From Thuidium tamariscinum (lineage: Eukaryota; Streptophyta; Bryopsida; Hypnales; Thuidiaceae), in assembly GCA_947034885.2 (NCBI GenBank), contig OX344753.2, positions 20,956,001 to 21,020,000 on the forward strand: 64,000 bases of DNA. The letters are read 5' to 3'. This document shows, in pieces, positions 53,426 through 64,000 of this stretch; position 1 is the stretch's first letter; each line of letters starts with the position of its first letter. The notes beneath the pieces were generated by a model that did no database searches, was not told the origin of the DNA, and worked only from the letters and a program-made list of their open reading frames with translations. The position numbers were made by a program, and so were the translations under genes.

Positions 53426-53459
53426 TTAGTGTCTTGATTCCATATTTACTTTTGGTCAG

Positions 53460-53690
53460 ACTTCAGAACCTTGTAAGGATGTTGCAGACACTAAGTGTTT
53501 GATGAATGATAGAGAATTTTTGCATGTAAGACAAAAGTACAATTGTTCATCTTTCAAATTATGTGCAAAAAGGAGGAGGTTAAGAACAATAGATTAGTCT
53601 TTAGTGAATACTTTTGAATATTCTTAAAGTAGATGATTTGCATTGTTTCTAAAAGGATGATTTTCATAAAAACCACCCTGTCCTTACATG
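53460..53690 (+). repeat. Dispersed repeat E, copy c
   Basis: Shares GACACTAAGTGTTTGATGAA, ATAGAGAATTTTTGCATGTA and TTGTTCATCTTTCAAATTAT with the copy at 20255-20470. Function and ends are unknown. Confidence 0.45.
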
Positions 53691-53923
53691 GTTAAGAAGC
53701 TAGGGACAATAATCCAAGCCTTAAATTCAATAGTCACACATGAAGCCATTGTTACTATACACAACTTAAAGGTGTGTTTACATACTAGCCTGATTGGCAA
53801 GAACAACACACCTTTAAGCAATAAGACAAAAGAGACTTCACCAATTGTCTTGCTAGAGTGGACAAACAGGAAAGGAGGAGAAGTTTTACTGATTCTAATG
53901 GACAATCTTATTGGTGAAGACTT

Positions 53924-54646
53924 GGGGGTGAATGCAAGAAACACTTGTACTATTTGTTGCATTTTACTATAGTATTCAAAAAAAAATTTGGAGTACTTTA
54001 AAATTAGAAAATTAATTTGAAAAAAATTTGAAAAATATGAATGATGTATACACCTCTAAGATGAAGGTTTTCACTAAAGGAAATTGATAGAAAAATTCTC
54101 TAAGTAGGAGAACTTAAAAAGCGCCAAACCTCAAGAAAATACATATCTTCATGTTTTAATTCGTAAAAAATAATAAAAATAAGTAAATACAAAAGATAAA
54201 ACTCTATGAAGATGGTCATTCACCAAAAAAATCACCAAAATAATATTTTATATGTTTCAAAATTCAAACAAAAAGAAGCTCACTTTGTAGACTTCCACAC
54301 CACATAAAAATAACTTTTTTCAAAATCCCTTAGGTGGAGTGATGAAAGTCTATTAGAAGACCATCTCATCCAAATTTCATCTCAAAATCATTAAAAAAAA
54401 AAGTACTCCTTAGTACTAAAAACCTCCAAATTCTCATTTGTGACATTTTATCACTAGTACTATTTTAGTATTAAAATATTTTTTAAATTTATGAAAAACA
54501 TTATGCAAGGTATATGATAGTCATGAGTACCTTCTCTAGAAATCTTGAGTCATTTCAAGCAAAAATGCAAAAATTATGACCAAAAAACAAATCAGCACTT
54601 AGCTTGTGACAAAAAATAGTATAAGTGTTTCTTGCATTCACCCTTG
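53924..54646. mobile_element. TIR element family D, copy b (~720 bp)
   Basis: The left end GGTGAATGCAAGAAACACTT followed by GTACTATTTGTTG is mirrored at the right end (GGTGAATGCAAGAAACACTT, then ATACTATTTTTTG in reverse complement). That is more than 30 bp of inverted repeat with two mismatches. The AT-rich interior has no coding sequence. It is related to 17541-18237. Confidence 0.75.
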
Positions 54647-54678
54647 GCAAGCTTGAGAAAATCCAATATATATGCTTT

Positions 54679-56007
54679 TCTAATTAGAGGTAGTCACAAC
54701 GCCTCCTTGGACCATAACTTCATAGGAGAAACCAAGTTTTCAACAACCAATCGAGAGGGCTGAAGAATGAAGTCGTTGTGACAATCCCTAGCAGTGGTTG
54801 AGAAGAAACCTTGCGAAGGTTGAGAAGATAGTAACTTGCTTATTCAGGGGAACCAATCGCAAGTGGCGCAAAGAAAGAAACGATGGTGAAATCGAGGAAG
54901 GCTCGGTGGTGGTAGAGTGAAAACTTGAGGCTGCAAGATGAAACTTTCGTTTGTGAAAGAGTTCTTTACACCCATTCTTCACCTCTGGAGCAAAAGAACA
55001 AAGGCTGCAAAGTGAGGAAAAAATAAGAATATTCGTTTGCATAGGTTGTCGCAGAAGCCAATCAAAGTCCCCCAACGCACCATTCTCATGCAAAGCTCGA
55101 GAGCGTGAAGTCGCTATTACTAGCCTATTAGGGGTAGTCACACCTTCTTCAGCAAACAGATTTCACAGAAGAAGGGAGAAGAAACAGGAGCCAATTTGAT
55201 GCCGTTCTGGGTGAAAAAAGTGTGATGCCCTGTTCGGTGTGTTGACGAGGGAGATTCAAAATTAAGGGTAGTCACACCTTCTTCACTCTCGACCTAAAAT
55301 GTGAAAATTGGCAACGTGTCTGCTGGCTTGTTGAATGCCGTTTTTAGAAATCCTGCGAAGCCTTCGCGAGGTCGAATCTTCTGCTCTGGAGGTGGATTTT
55401 GGGGCGGCAAAGCCTTCTCGAGTGAAGCTTTGTAACTTCCCGGTGCTTGTTTCACCCCGTGTTGCACCCCTGTGTAGCTCTGCTGCTGCGGTGGCGCAAG
55501 CTTATTGACTCTGTCTTTCTCTACAGGTAAATTGATTAGCTAGCTTTTGAATCTCCTCCCTCGGGGTCCGAAACGGGGTGTCACACCTCCTTCACCGATA
55601 GCTCTGTCGGATTGGCTCCTATTTCTTCTCACTTCGCTTGCAAAATCTGCTTGCTGAAGAAGGTGTGACTACCCTTATTGCATAATCGATTTACCTACAC
55701 ACAATACGGAGCCAATTAGAGACGACCTGAAACGTAGGCTATATGCAACTCGTAACACTACAGCAGAGGTGAAACTTTGGAGCGCCGCAAGGGTGAAACC
55801 AAGGAGTGGCAAGTAACAAGGAATAGCTCACGAAAGCTTCCACGCATCCAAAATCCACCTCTGGAGTAGAATAATCAACGTCGCGAAGGCTTCGCAAGAG
55901 ATTCAAAATCTGTGTTCGGGAGGCTTCAACGAGCCTACAAAACCCTGACACATCCCCGTTATTCAGATTTGAGGCGGTGTGGAAAGAAGGTGTGATGACC
56001 CCTATTG
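54679..56007. mobile_element. Interleaved inverted-repeat mosaic
   Basis: Four blocks begin or end with the same motif, GGGTAGTCACACCTTCTTC: A (55126-55215, +), B (55261-55470, +), A' (55595-55680, -) and B' (55745-56007, -). A pairs with A' (both contain CAGATTT and AGGAGCCAAT) and B pairs with B' (both contain GCGAAGCCTTCGCGA and GAGGTGGATTTTGG). The order A-B-A'-B' is not a simple palindrome. A weaker pair (GAGGTAGTCACAACG and its mirror) lies at 54679-54790. The GC content is higher than around it. It is non-coding; the family is not recognised. Confidence 0.6.
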
Positions 56008-57519
56008 TATCCCTCCCACCCAGCAGGTCCACATAATAGTGCAAAGACTATTTTCCCCTGTAGCTTTTGTGAAGTTTCCTTGCCCACCGCCATACATGCA
56101 AGGAGGCCCTCAAATCTGTCACACTGGTCCTTTTGGTTTGGCTTGTCAAATCACTGATCTGGTGGAGACTGAGTGAGTGCACTCCGGGTTGCAAATCTGG
56201 AGGATGCTCTGTTAAGTTACCTGGGGAATAACCTGATTGCTAATCGATTCAGCGATTATTGTACCCACAACAGACCACTCTTCAGGAGCAGTGCTGACGG
56301 ATTTCAATCTCTCCTTGACGATTGTTGCCGCAAAATGATGATCGTCACCGCCGAGGTATGTTAATTGCAATCACCTCCGTAGTCCCGCCTTGAAACAAAA
56401 TGACCGTAAACCGTGGCTTTCCTTCCAGTGCGAACCCGACCACGTTTGCAGACAGAGCCCCTGGTCCTCTCATTGATGACTGGAGCTTGTTTGATCATCT
56501 GAGCGGGTACGAACTTCCAACCAAAGCACATTATTGGAGCAACTTATTGGGATTACAAGTTTACTAGCGTCATGGCGAAAGAGTCCCGCTCCACTGCTCT
56601 TTGTCGGTGGAGATGCCTGCGGCATTAAGTTAAGGTTGCATGCGTCTGCAAGTTGTTGGAAGCCAGGTCCACGGAAGGCTGAGTGGAAATCTGACTCATT
56701 ATTTCCAGTTATTTCTGAAAAATAGTGCAACATAAAACAAAACAATTAGAGTCTTGTGCTCTAATTGAATTAAAGGTTTGTTTGCACTTGGTATTAAAGA
56801 GTGTTGTTACTGAGGGTGGTCAGAATAAATTCATATGACAAACATCATTCCTAACACCAAGTGCAAATACACCTTTGTGTTGCAAAGTCAGTACGTAAGT
56901 TCCTCCATTGCGAAGGGAGCTATGCCAATATTTGGATTGCTAGCAAAGCCAAGAGTACCTAATCAGAGGATTGTGCAAAATAAACAACAAAATACAACCT
57001 TGCAAATAATGTTCACACAATTTTTTGTATGTGTAATTATTGTGATTAGACTGTATCTTATGATATCTATTGAATGCCTAAGCTATCAAAGCAATTGCCT
57101 TCTATATTCTTGTAAAAAAAATTCTCAATTTGTTTGGAAACAACATCAACACCCTTAGAAAAAAGAATGACATGCCACACCAATTTCCACCTTCAATGGA
57201 TAATCGTAAGTTCCTACTTTCCTATAATTGCTCAAGAATCTTAATACATTATGTCATTTTTAAGAACCTACATCATAGAATAAGGTTAATCTAATTGAAG
57301 AAGAGCACAAATTCTTTTTGATGTCTTGCCATTGTCTACAAGTAGTAAAATTCAAATAATAAAAATATTGTTGTTAACAAAATACTTGTGCTTATTCATT
57401 TAAGCAAATATTATCAACCCGTAATCTAAAGATGAATTTTTATTCTTCTTTGTTAACAATATTTGAATTGCTATGCTAATGTAGTAATTTCTACAATGGG
57501 ATTCTAACTCATAATTTAG
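56008..57519. other. Intergenic, no gene recognised
   Basis: The first 700 bp are GC-richer than what follows and have open frames (56173-56364 +, 56470-56745 -) without recognisable domains. An old gene fragment is possible. The remainder is AT-rich and featureless. Confidence 0.35.
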
Positions 57520-57523
57520 TTAA

Positions 57524-58436
57524 CCCCTAAAGTTCCATTGTCCTCTGGAGGGACAAAATGGATTTTAGGTAGGTCTTTACAGTCCCAATATTTATCAAGA
57601 TTTTTTGAAACGTTTTGTAAAGATAGGAAAATACATTAGGTATGTGGTAATATTATTTTTATTTCAATTGATGCCCAAGAGAAAAAGTTATGGCACAAAA
57701 AGTCCCTTTTTTGGTGTGGCAAGCAAAAACTTCCTCATCCCCCCCAAAAAATTTAATTTTAAGAAAACTAGTTTCTTATAGATTGTAATTTTATGTATAT
57801 GAAAGGCTTTTAATCATTCCATTTGGATTTGTTATGTGAAAGTTATGGACAATCTTATTTTTCAAGCAGTTAGAGCATCTTTTTGAAAAATAATGTATAG
57901 ATTTCTTTTCTGAATGCATTTTTCACAATTTTTAAGAAAAAAATTGTTAGACAAGGTTAAGTACACTTGCTACAAAATCTCACAATCTCATTATTGTGTT
58001 TCAATCTCATCTTAGAGCTATTAATGATTTAGTTTTTTGTTCTATAGCTTGGACCTATTTCTACTCAACAATTTTTTAAAGAATGAAAATTGAGTGTTAT
58101 TTTTTGGAATTTTTTTTCTATACTTTTGACTTGATTCTTCAACACAGAAAAAAATTAAATTCAAAGTATGTAGTGCAAAAATTTTCAACTAATGGTAGTT
58201 GAAGCCATCTGAAATTGTAAGATAGAATTTTTAAATTCTTATTTTCACCTTTGGATGCTAATATCTTTCAATCCGTACGGTCAAACTTTGTGAGATTTTT
58301 ATCACATGATTTGAAACAAATGAAGTATAAGATCTCATGGTTAGATTTTGAAAAAAAAATCTTTTTTGGATGAACGTAGCAAAAATGGCAGTTTTGAGTT
58401 GTTTTTGACAAGAAAATGGTTTTGGGACTTTAGGGA
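57524..58436. mobile_element. TTAA-flanked TIR element, copy 5 (913 bp)
   Basis: TTAA lies at 57520-57523 and 58437-58440. The left end is CCCCTAAAGTTCCATTG and the right end, reverse-complemented, is TCCCTAAAGTCCCAAAACC. It is the longest member. The interior includes AAAGTTATGGCACAAAAAGT, related in reverse to about 27060. No transposase is visible. Confidence 0.72.
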
Positions 58437-58440
58437 TTAA

Positions 58441-60784
58441 ATTTCATTTTTAAAGTATTAAATTACAAATATACACATTCCTAACTATATATTTTTTATT
58501 TTTTAAATATAGTTTTTATTATCTTCAAAATCTAAAAAATAGCCCAAAGATAGAGTTTATGAAAATAGTTTACATGATTAAGGATGAATACATCTACTTT
58601 ACCATCAATACAATCAATGACAAAACTAATTAATTATGTTATTGAAGGCACGGATTATTTCACTCAAAATCATTGTTACAAAAATTATGGTAAAAATTAA
58701 TACAATATGGTCTACCCTTAATATATTGATATAGTAACTTTGACAAATTAGAGTCATTTTCAAATAGGATAATTCAAAGAATTTGCAAATCTTTTAATAA
58801 TGATTTAAATAGCACAATGATAGAACTTGGAGAACCATGAAAGTCAAAAATTTCAGAGGGATTTTTCTTATAATTTTGAATATACAAAGTACACTAAAAC
58901 TTAAATCTTTATAAAGAAGCTTAGAGTTGGGACAACTTTAATTCATCAAATGAATGAACACCATTATTTTCAAATGAATGTGGAAAACTCTAAATTCAAT
59001 TTTGAAACAAAACAATGTAAATAATTATACAATTATTTTTAAAAATCTATCATGTAAGTAATACTCCAACAAGCTATATGATTTGCGGGGACAAAAATCC
59101 TTTATTCTTTTTGTCCTATAAAACTATTTATTTTTTGTTATAATAAGACTATTAAGTATTTGGTACCAATTTTTCAATGCATGTTCAATTCAACAATTCT
59201 ATAGTGAATATGCAATGTGTCCTCTCAAGTACTCTGTACAAAACTAGTGGATGCAGATATTAATTGCAATCAAAGAAAGATCATAAAAGAAGAGGTTGCA
59301 ATAGATTCAAGTACTACACATATTATCTAGTAGTAGGCTTTAGAAAAAAGACAAACTTCCTATGCAAGTACCTTGCCTTCTTCATGTGTTTACATTTGCC
59401 CAAAAACTACTTGAAATTCAATAGATTCAATGAAAGTTCAAATGAATTTTGGTCTCTGATGTTGCCAATCTCAAATTGCTATAAAAGAAATTAAAATTTT
59501 AGAGTTTTTTAATTTATAAATTAGAAAACAAACTAGACTTCTTGTGTTGCATTTCATTAGTCAATTTCAAAAAGAAAAACAAATCATCTTCAACCCTAAA
59601 ATCAAGTTCAAAATAATAGAAAATAAATAATTTCAAAAAATGAAAAAAAGGGGGGACGAGGGGAGGCTTTCATGGGACTAAATAATGACATAGTAAGTAT
59701 GCCAAGAACTAAAAGAGACCAATGAGTGAATGGTTTTTAAGCATTAAAAACATAGAAATGAATAATACTTATTCATCTATATATTTGATGATTTTTCTAA
59801 AATTGGTGATAAGGTCCCAGTTTTTGAGAATTAAAACCTAAACCAATGTAGGGTGGTATACAAAAAAAATTGTTTATATAATTAGTTTTTCATGTTAACT
59901 TTGTTGTAGCAATTTGTGGTCCTAGATAATATTTTCAAAAAATTTAGGATAAATTAACCAGAATTTTTTTCATCAAGTTAGTTCATCTTAAATTTTCTAA
60001 AAATATTAAACTTATGTTCATTTTCATAATGATACTACTTCCATCTCCAAAATGATCTTCCTATTGGACAAAATGTTCCAAACTAGGCAAAAAATAACAT
60101 TTTAAAGACTTGGTTTGTGTTGTAAGAAGAATTTGGTGCACTCTTAGCATCCTAGAAACTTTTGAATTTTGAAGCCCTTTTGAAAATGCAATTTTCAAGC
60201 ATTCAAAGGTAGAATTTTATGGGCATTTTCAAATACTATTGATGGACATTTAATTGTTGAGTGTGTTGATCATCATCTTGGGGGCATTTCGTATGGTTCA
60301 AAAAATAGTTGTAGACCTCGATTTTGCCTCCCTAATGTTCATCTCCTTCAATTGGGTGATACTTAAAGAAATGTAGAAAAAGAGGAACACATTGTATTGA
60401 TTACATAGATGGAGGGAGAATTATTATTTAGAAATGTTTTGTTGATCTTAAATAGCAATTGAAAGTTGAATCTAAGTACTTTGCCACATCACAAGTGCAC
60501 CATGAAGATCATTATGGAATGGAGGGAATAGCTTTTATGGATTTAGTCATTGAAAATGAATATAAATTAAATATATTTAAATTTAATTTCTAGAATCCCA
60601 ACTACATTTACTATGGTTCCAAAATAGATTTGACACAAGTTTTTTTCTTTGAAATTTTGAATTTATGGTATTTTAAATTCTCTCTATATATATAAAAATT
60701 TTAAGGCATAGATAAGTATATTTAACCCTTGAAGTCCCAAGGTCTTTTTTCAATCAAAAAACATTCAAAACTACCATTTCTATT

Positions 60785-60826
<42 letters not shown>

Positions 60827-62055
60827 ATAAAATAGTGTGAGAACATGTGGAGGAAATTTCAGAAAGTTTGACCATGTAGATTGCAAAATATTGTACCTAT
60901 AGTAAAGAAAACAAGCCTTTCTGCACTTTGCTCAACTAAATATTTGGGCTTTAAAAAAAATTTAATTATAAATTTTTGCACTACAAATGTTGAATGTCTA
61001 TTTTTAAATCTTGAATAATTGAATTGAAAGTCTATAAAAAAAATCCCATTAGAAAAGCACTAATTTTTCATACATTAATTTAAATTAAAAAAATAGGTTC
61101 AAGATTGAAGGTAAAACTAGTAAAATAGTTGATAGCTCTCAAATGGAATTAATACACTAGAAAATTACAACAAATATTGAGCCCATTGAAGCCTACTCAA
61201 AATCCATTGTACCAATGAGGTTTTAGGAATAATCTAATTGAACATACTCTAAGCATATAGTGAGAATGGTAGTATAAAATCCAACTTCTTATAAATAGGT
61301 GTAAATATATCTCTATAGAGTAAAAGGAGTCAAATTTTTCTGTCTTAAATTCAAATTTTCAAACATTATTAGGTAGTGAATTGCATATTTTAGATTAATA
61401 AATTACTAGTCTTCTAAATATTAAGAAAGAAGCCTTTGGTAATTGTTATATAGAATTCTTATGACCTAAAGTTCAATACTACAATAGCAGGATTCAAATT
61501 CCAAATGAACTTCATATTAATCTAATGGAGAGGTCTATTAGCTTATGATGTTTTTTCATATGAGTTTTTTTTAAATCCAAAATCCAAATGCATGGCCCAA
61601 TCAAATTCTTGTGTAGAAGTCATGTTTAGCCCCCTTTATGCTTAATTAAGAAAGCCATTTATAAATGTTATCTCAACTTTGTTGTTTACGATTATATATA
61701 TAATTTATTTTTGAAAATTCTTAAAGGGTTGAAATTAGATTTTTGGACCTTACTTTGGCATCTTAGAGAACTTTCAATGCACCTAATACTTTGACCTAAA
61801 AAAACTCAATAAAAACTTTAAACTTGTAGATGATAAGAACTTGATAAAACTACCATTAGAAGTCCACCCTAAATGACTACAATTAGATATAAGAATGTTT
61901 TAATCTTGACTTTAGATAACAAAAACAAATCCCTTTGGAAGTAATCTAGAAGACAAAAACTATGGATGCCTTGGCAAATCATGAATCAAAAAACAAGGAA
62001 AACTTATATAAGTGGCATAGCAAGTAGGTATAAAGTTAGAAATTTATTTTGGAGG
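58441..62055. other. Very AT-rich intergenic DNA
   Basis: No gene is recognised. A lone TTAA-family end (TTAACCCTTGAAGTCCCAAGG) is at 60722 with no partner found by eye. The rest holds only short A/T-rich frames. Confidence 0.45.
60788..60823. repeat. (TA)n microsatellite
   Basis: About 18 uninterrupted TA units. It is probably length-variable; no other function is apparent. Confidence 0.95.
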
Positions 62056-62063
62056 GTCACTAT

Positions 62064-63261
62064 CCCGGGGAGATTACTTGCGATTTTTAGAAAACTACGT
62101 GAGTTAAAAGATAGGGTCTATTTAATTCAAAGGGGATAAATTTTATATATATGTAGAACTACTATAGGGTTCTTGAAATGTCACATATCCTATTATATAT
62201 AAATTAGGCTATGTATAAACATCATTTAGTATGAATTTTTATTAATAAATTAGCCTTTACAAATAGGGTTCATATAAAAAGTTTGTAGTACAATGAGTAT
62301 AGATGTAAGTAAACTTTTTTAATTGAATGATAAAACTTACACAATTTAGTAAATCTAAGGATGTTATTTAGGAGATTTGCTGTTATCATCAAATAATTCT
62401 AGCTTGTACATACAAATCTTTCCTTAAGTATACCAATTATGTAACAGCATGTAAGAATCTATTGTTCTAAAACAAAAGAATTGAATTGTAAATTTACAAT
62501 GAAGTTGCATTATGGAGATTTGTGTTCACACAAAGTACCCATTAAGAAATTGGTGTAGAGTGTGCAACATTTGCATGGAATCTGTTCTATACTTTGACAT
62601 TATAAATTCTAGATTTGCCTCAACTACTTGAACATATACTTGTAAATGTTTAGAATCATCTTCTTTTTACTAGTGTTTAATAAACACTCTTTTATTTTTT
62701 GATTCTAAGTTCAAAACCATTGTAAATGCATATGTAAAAATAAAATATATAGTCTCTATATTACAATAGAGGTCATATTCTTGGATTAATCTACAATGTT
62801 TTTAGGGTGTCAATTTCTCATGTTGTTCATGTTATATTGCTAGTATTGGTGTTTTTCTTAGTTGTAGTATCATGACTATATTTAATGTTTCTATGATGTT
62901 TATTATTCACCATATTAGGTTGTTTAGAATACATGGCATAGAATTTAGAATATTTAAAATTATTGTTGCATTTTACATTTTTATTTGTCATTTAAAATTG
63001 TACTACAATACAAGTAGTGCATATATTAAAAAAATAGTGTATATGTAAGACACTACTTTTATAGTGTGTTGTAAATGGATATGAAAAAATTAGACATATA
63101 AATTTTGTATATAAGATAGCCTAACTCTAAAAACCAAATGATTGAATTTATATGTAAAAATACGGTCATTTTAATTACTAAAATGAAGGTAAATAGCCCT
63201 ATGTTAAATACCCTCTTAACTCAGGTGTATGCTTAAAATTACAAGGAGTGATCTCCCCGGG
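62064..63261. mobile_element. 1198-bp TIR element with perfect 8-bp target duplication
   Basis: GTCACTAT occurs at 62056-62063 and again at 63262-63269. Between them the element starts CCCGGGGAGATTAC and ends GTGATCTCCCCGGG. The outer 11 bp match perfectly, and similarity continues for about 70 bp (TGAGTTAA, TAGGG.CTATTTA). An 8-bp duplication is the hAT hallmark, though the CCCGGGG end is not the usual hAT terminus. The interior is AT-rich with no open frame, so the element is non-autonomous. Confidence 0.85.
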
Positions 63262-63269
63262 GTCACTAT

Positions 63270-64000
63270 GCCAATTCCATCAATAGTTAGTGCATTTAGC
63301 CAAAATCTTACAGTGTTAACTAGGTTGGTAATCCAAAATCAAATACTATTTAAAACAAACACCCCGTCACTCTATGCACAATACATCTCTAAAGTTAATA
63401 TGGCATATGTTGAAAAAAAAGATTATAGAACATCTAAAAAAATGGGTCCTTAATAACTTTTGCTTAAGGTATTCAAATGTTGTGATTTTTGGTGTATTGA
63501 AACATTTTTTTCCCTTGCTAAGATGAAAATATGAAAAATTGTTGAATCTAATAGTAGTAGCAAAGCACAATAGCAAAAAGTGGTGGTTTAGAAAATACCC
63601 ACCTTCACCCCTAATGACCCAGTCAACCATTTGGTAGTTGCTATCCCTATTTTTCAAGCTACCCACTCTCAAATTTTGAATTTTTTTTAGAATAATTATT
63701 ATTTATAGAAAATAAATTGCATTATAAGTCTTATGGCAAAAATTTAATCAAGTTCTAAGTTCAACTCCACTTTATGAAAGTTTTCAAAGTGAAGTGGTAT
63801 TGTATAGCATATACTACAAGAAAAAACAGGTATTTTAAATATAATGCTACTAATATAGCCTTATAAATAATGACCTTTTTTTGAAATTTTTAGTAAAACT
63901 TGACCAAAAATCTCTTGAAAAGGTCATTACTTCTAGTGCTATACTACCAATACTACTAGGACTATACTTAAAACACCCTTTTTTTGAAGTGGTACAACTC
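63270..64000. other. Intergenic to the window end
   Basis: No gene or bounded repeat recognised. Overlapping frames at 63229-63453 and 63367-63672 on opposite strands are AT-rich and unsupported. Confidence 0.4.

Noticed and set aside
53688-53972. Open frames on both strands at this place
   Set aside because: Both run through dispersed repeat E and the left end of element D; neither has a domain or splice context.

Overview
The window is nuclear DNA of a land plant. Three kinds of evidence support this: a plastid-type glucose-6-phosphate dehydrogenase with a transit peptide, an LRR receptor-like protein gene together with a TBL/PMR5-type wall acyltransferase-like gene, and Arabidopsis-type TTTAGGG telomere-like motifs. 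Introns are GT-AG and the intergenic DNA is strongly AT-rich. A non-seed plant is possible, but the sequence does not settle the lineage.

Five host loci are spread over 64 kb. They are a broken LRR receptor-like protein gene (4260-12144, +) interrupted by a pogo-like DNA transposon (transposase 7436-10285), a six-exon TBL/PMR5-like gene (13605-16081, -), a seven-exon choline/ethanolamine kinase gene (32080-34664, +), a ten-exon plastidic G6PDH gene (41014-46040, -) and a five-exon alpha-tubulin gene (49910-51848, -). I assembled the exon chains by hand. In the last four genes every junction keeps frame, giving 414, 409, 585 and 450 residues. The genes look functionally unrelated; nothing suggests a cluster or pathway unit.

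The rest is gene-poor and filled with short non-autonomous DNA transposons. The clearest family has TTAA target duplications and CCCTAAA-like ends (five copies with both ends). One copy sits inside another repeat at a TTAA whose unoccupied form is also in the window. Two MITE families share the terminal motif TAAGGTAG. Others are a pair with CATTAGRAGRGATTT ends, a pair with GGTGAATGCAAGAAACACTT-like ends, a 1198-bp element with a perfect 8-bp target duplication, and an interleaved inverted-repeat mosaic at 54.7-56.0 kb. I recognised no LTR retrotransposon, tRNA or rRNA gene.

The most striking coding observation is in the alpha-tubulin. The gene looks complete, but residue 254, the glutamate that triggers GTP hydrolysis on the neighbouring beta-tubulin, is asparagine. 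Other normally conserved surface positions have also changed.
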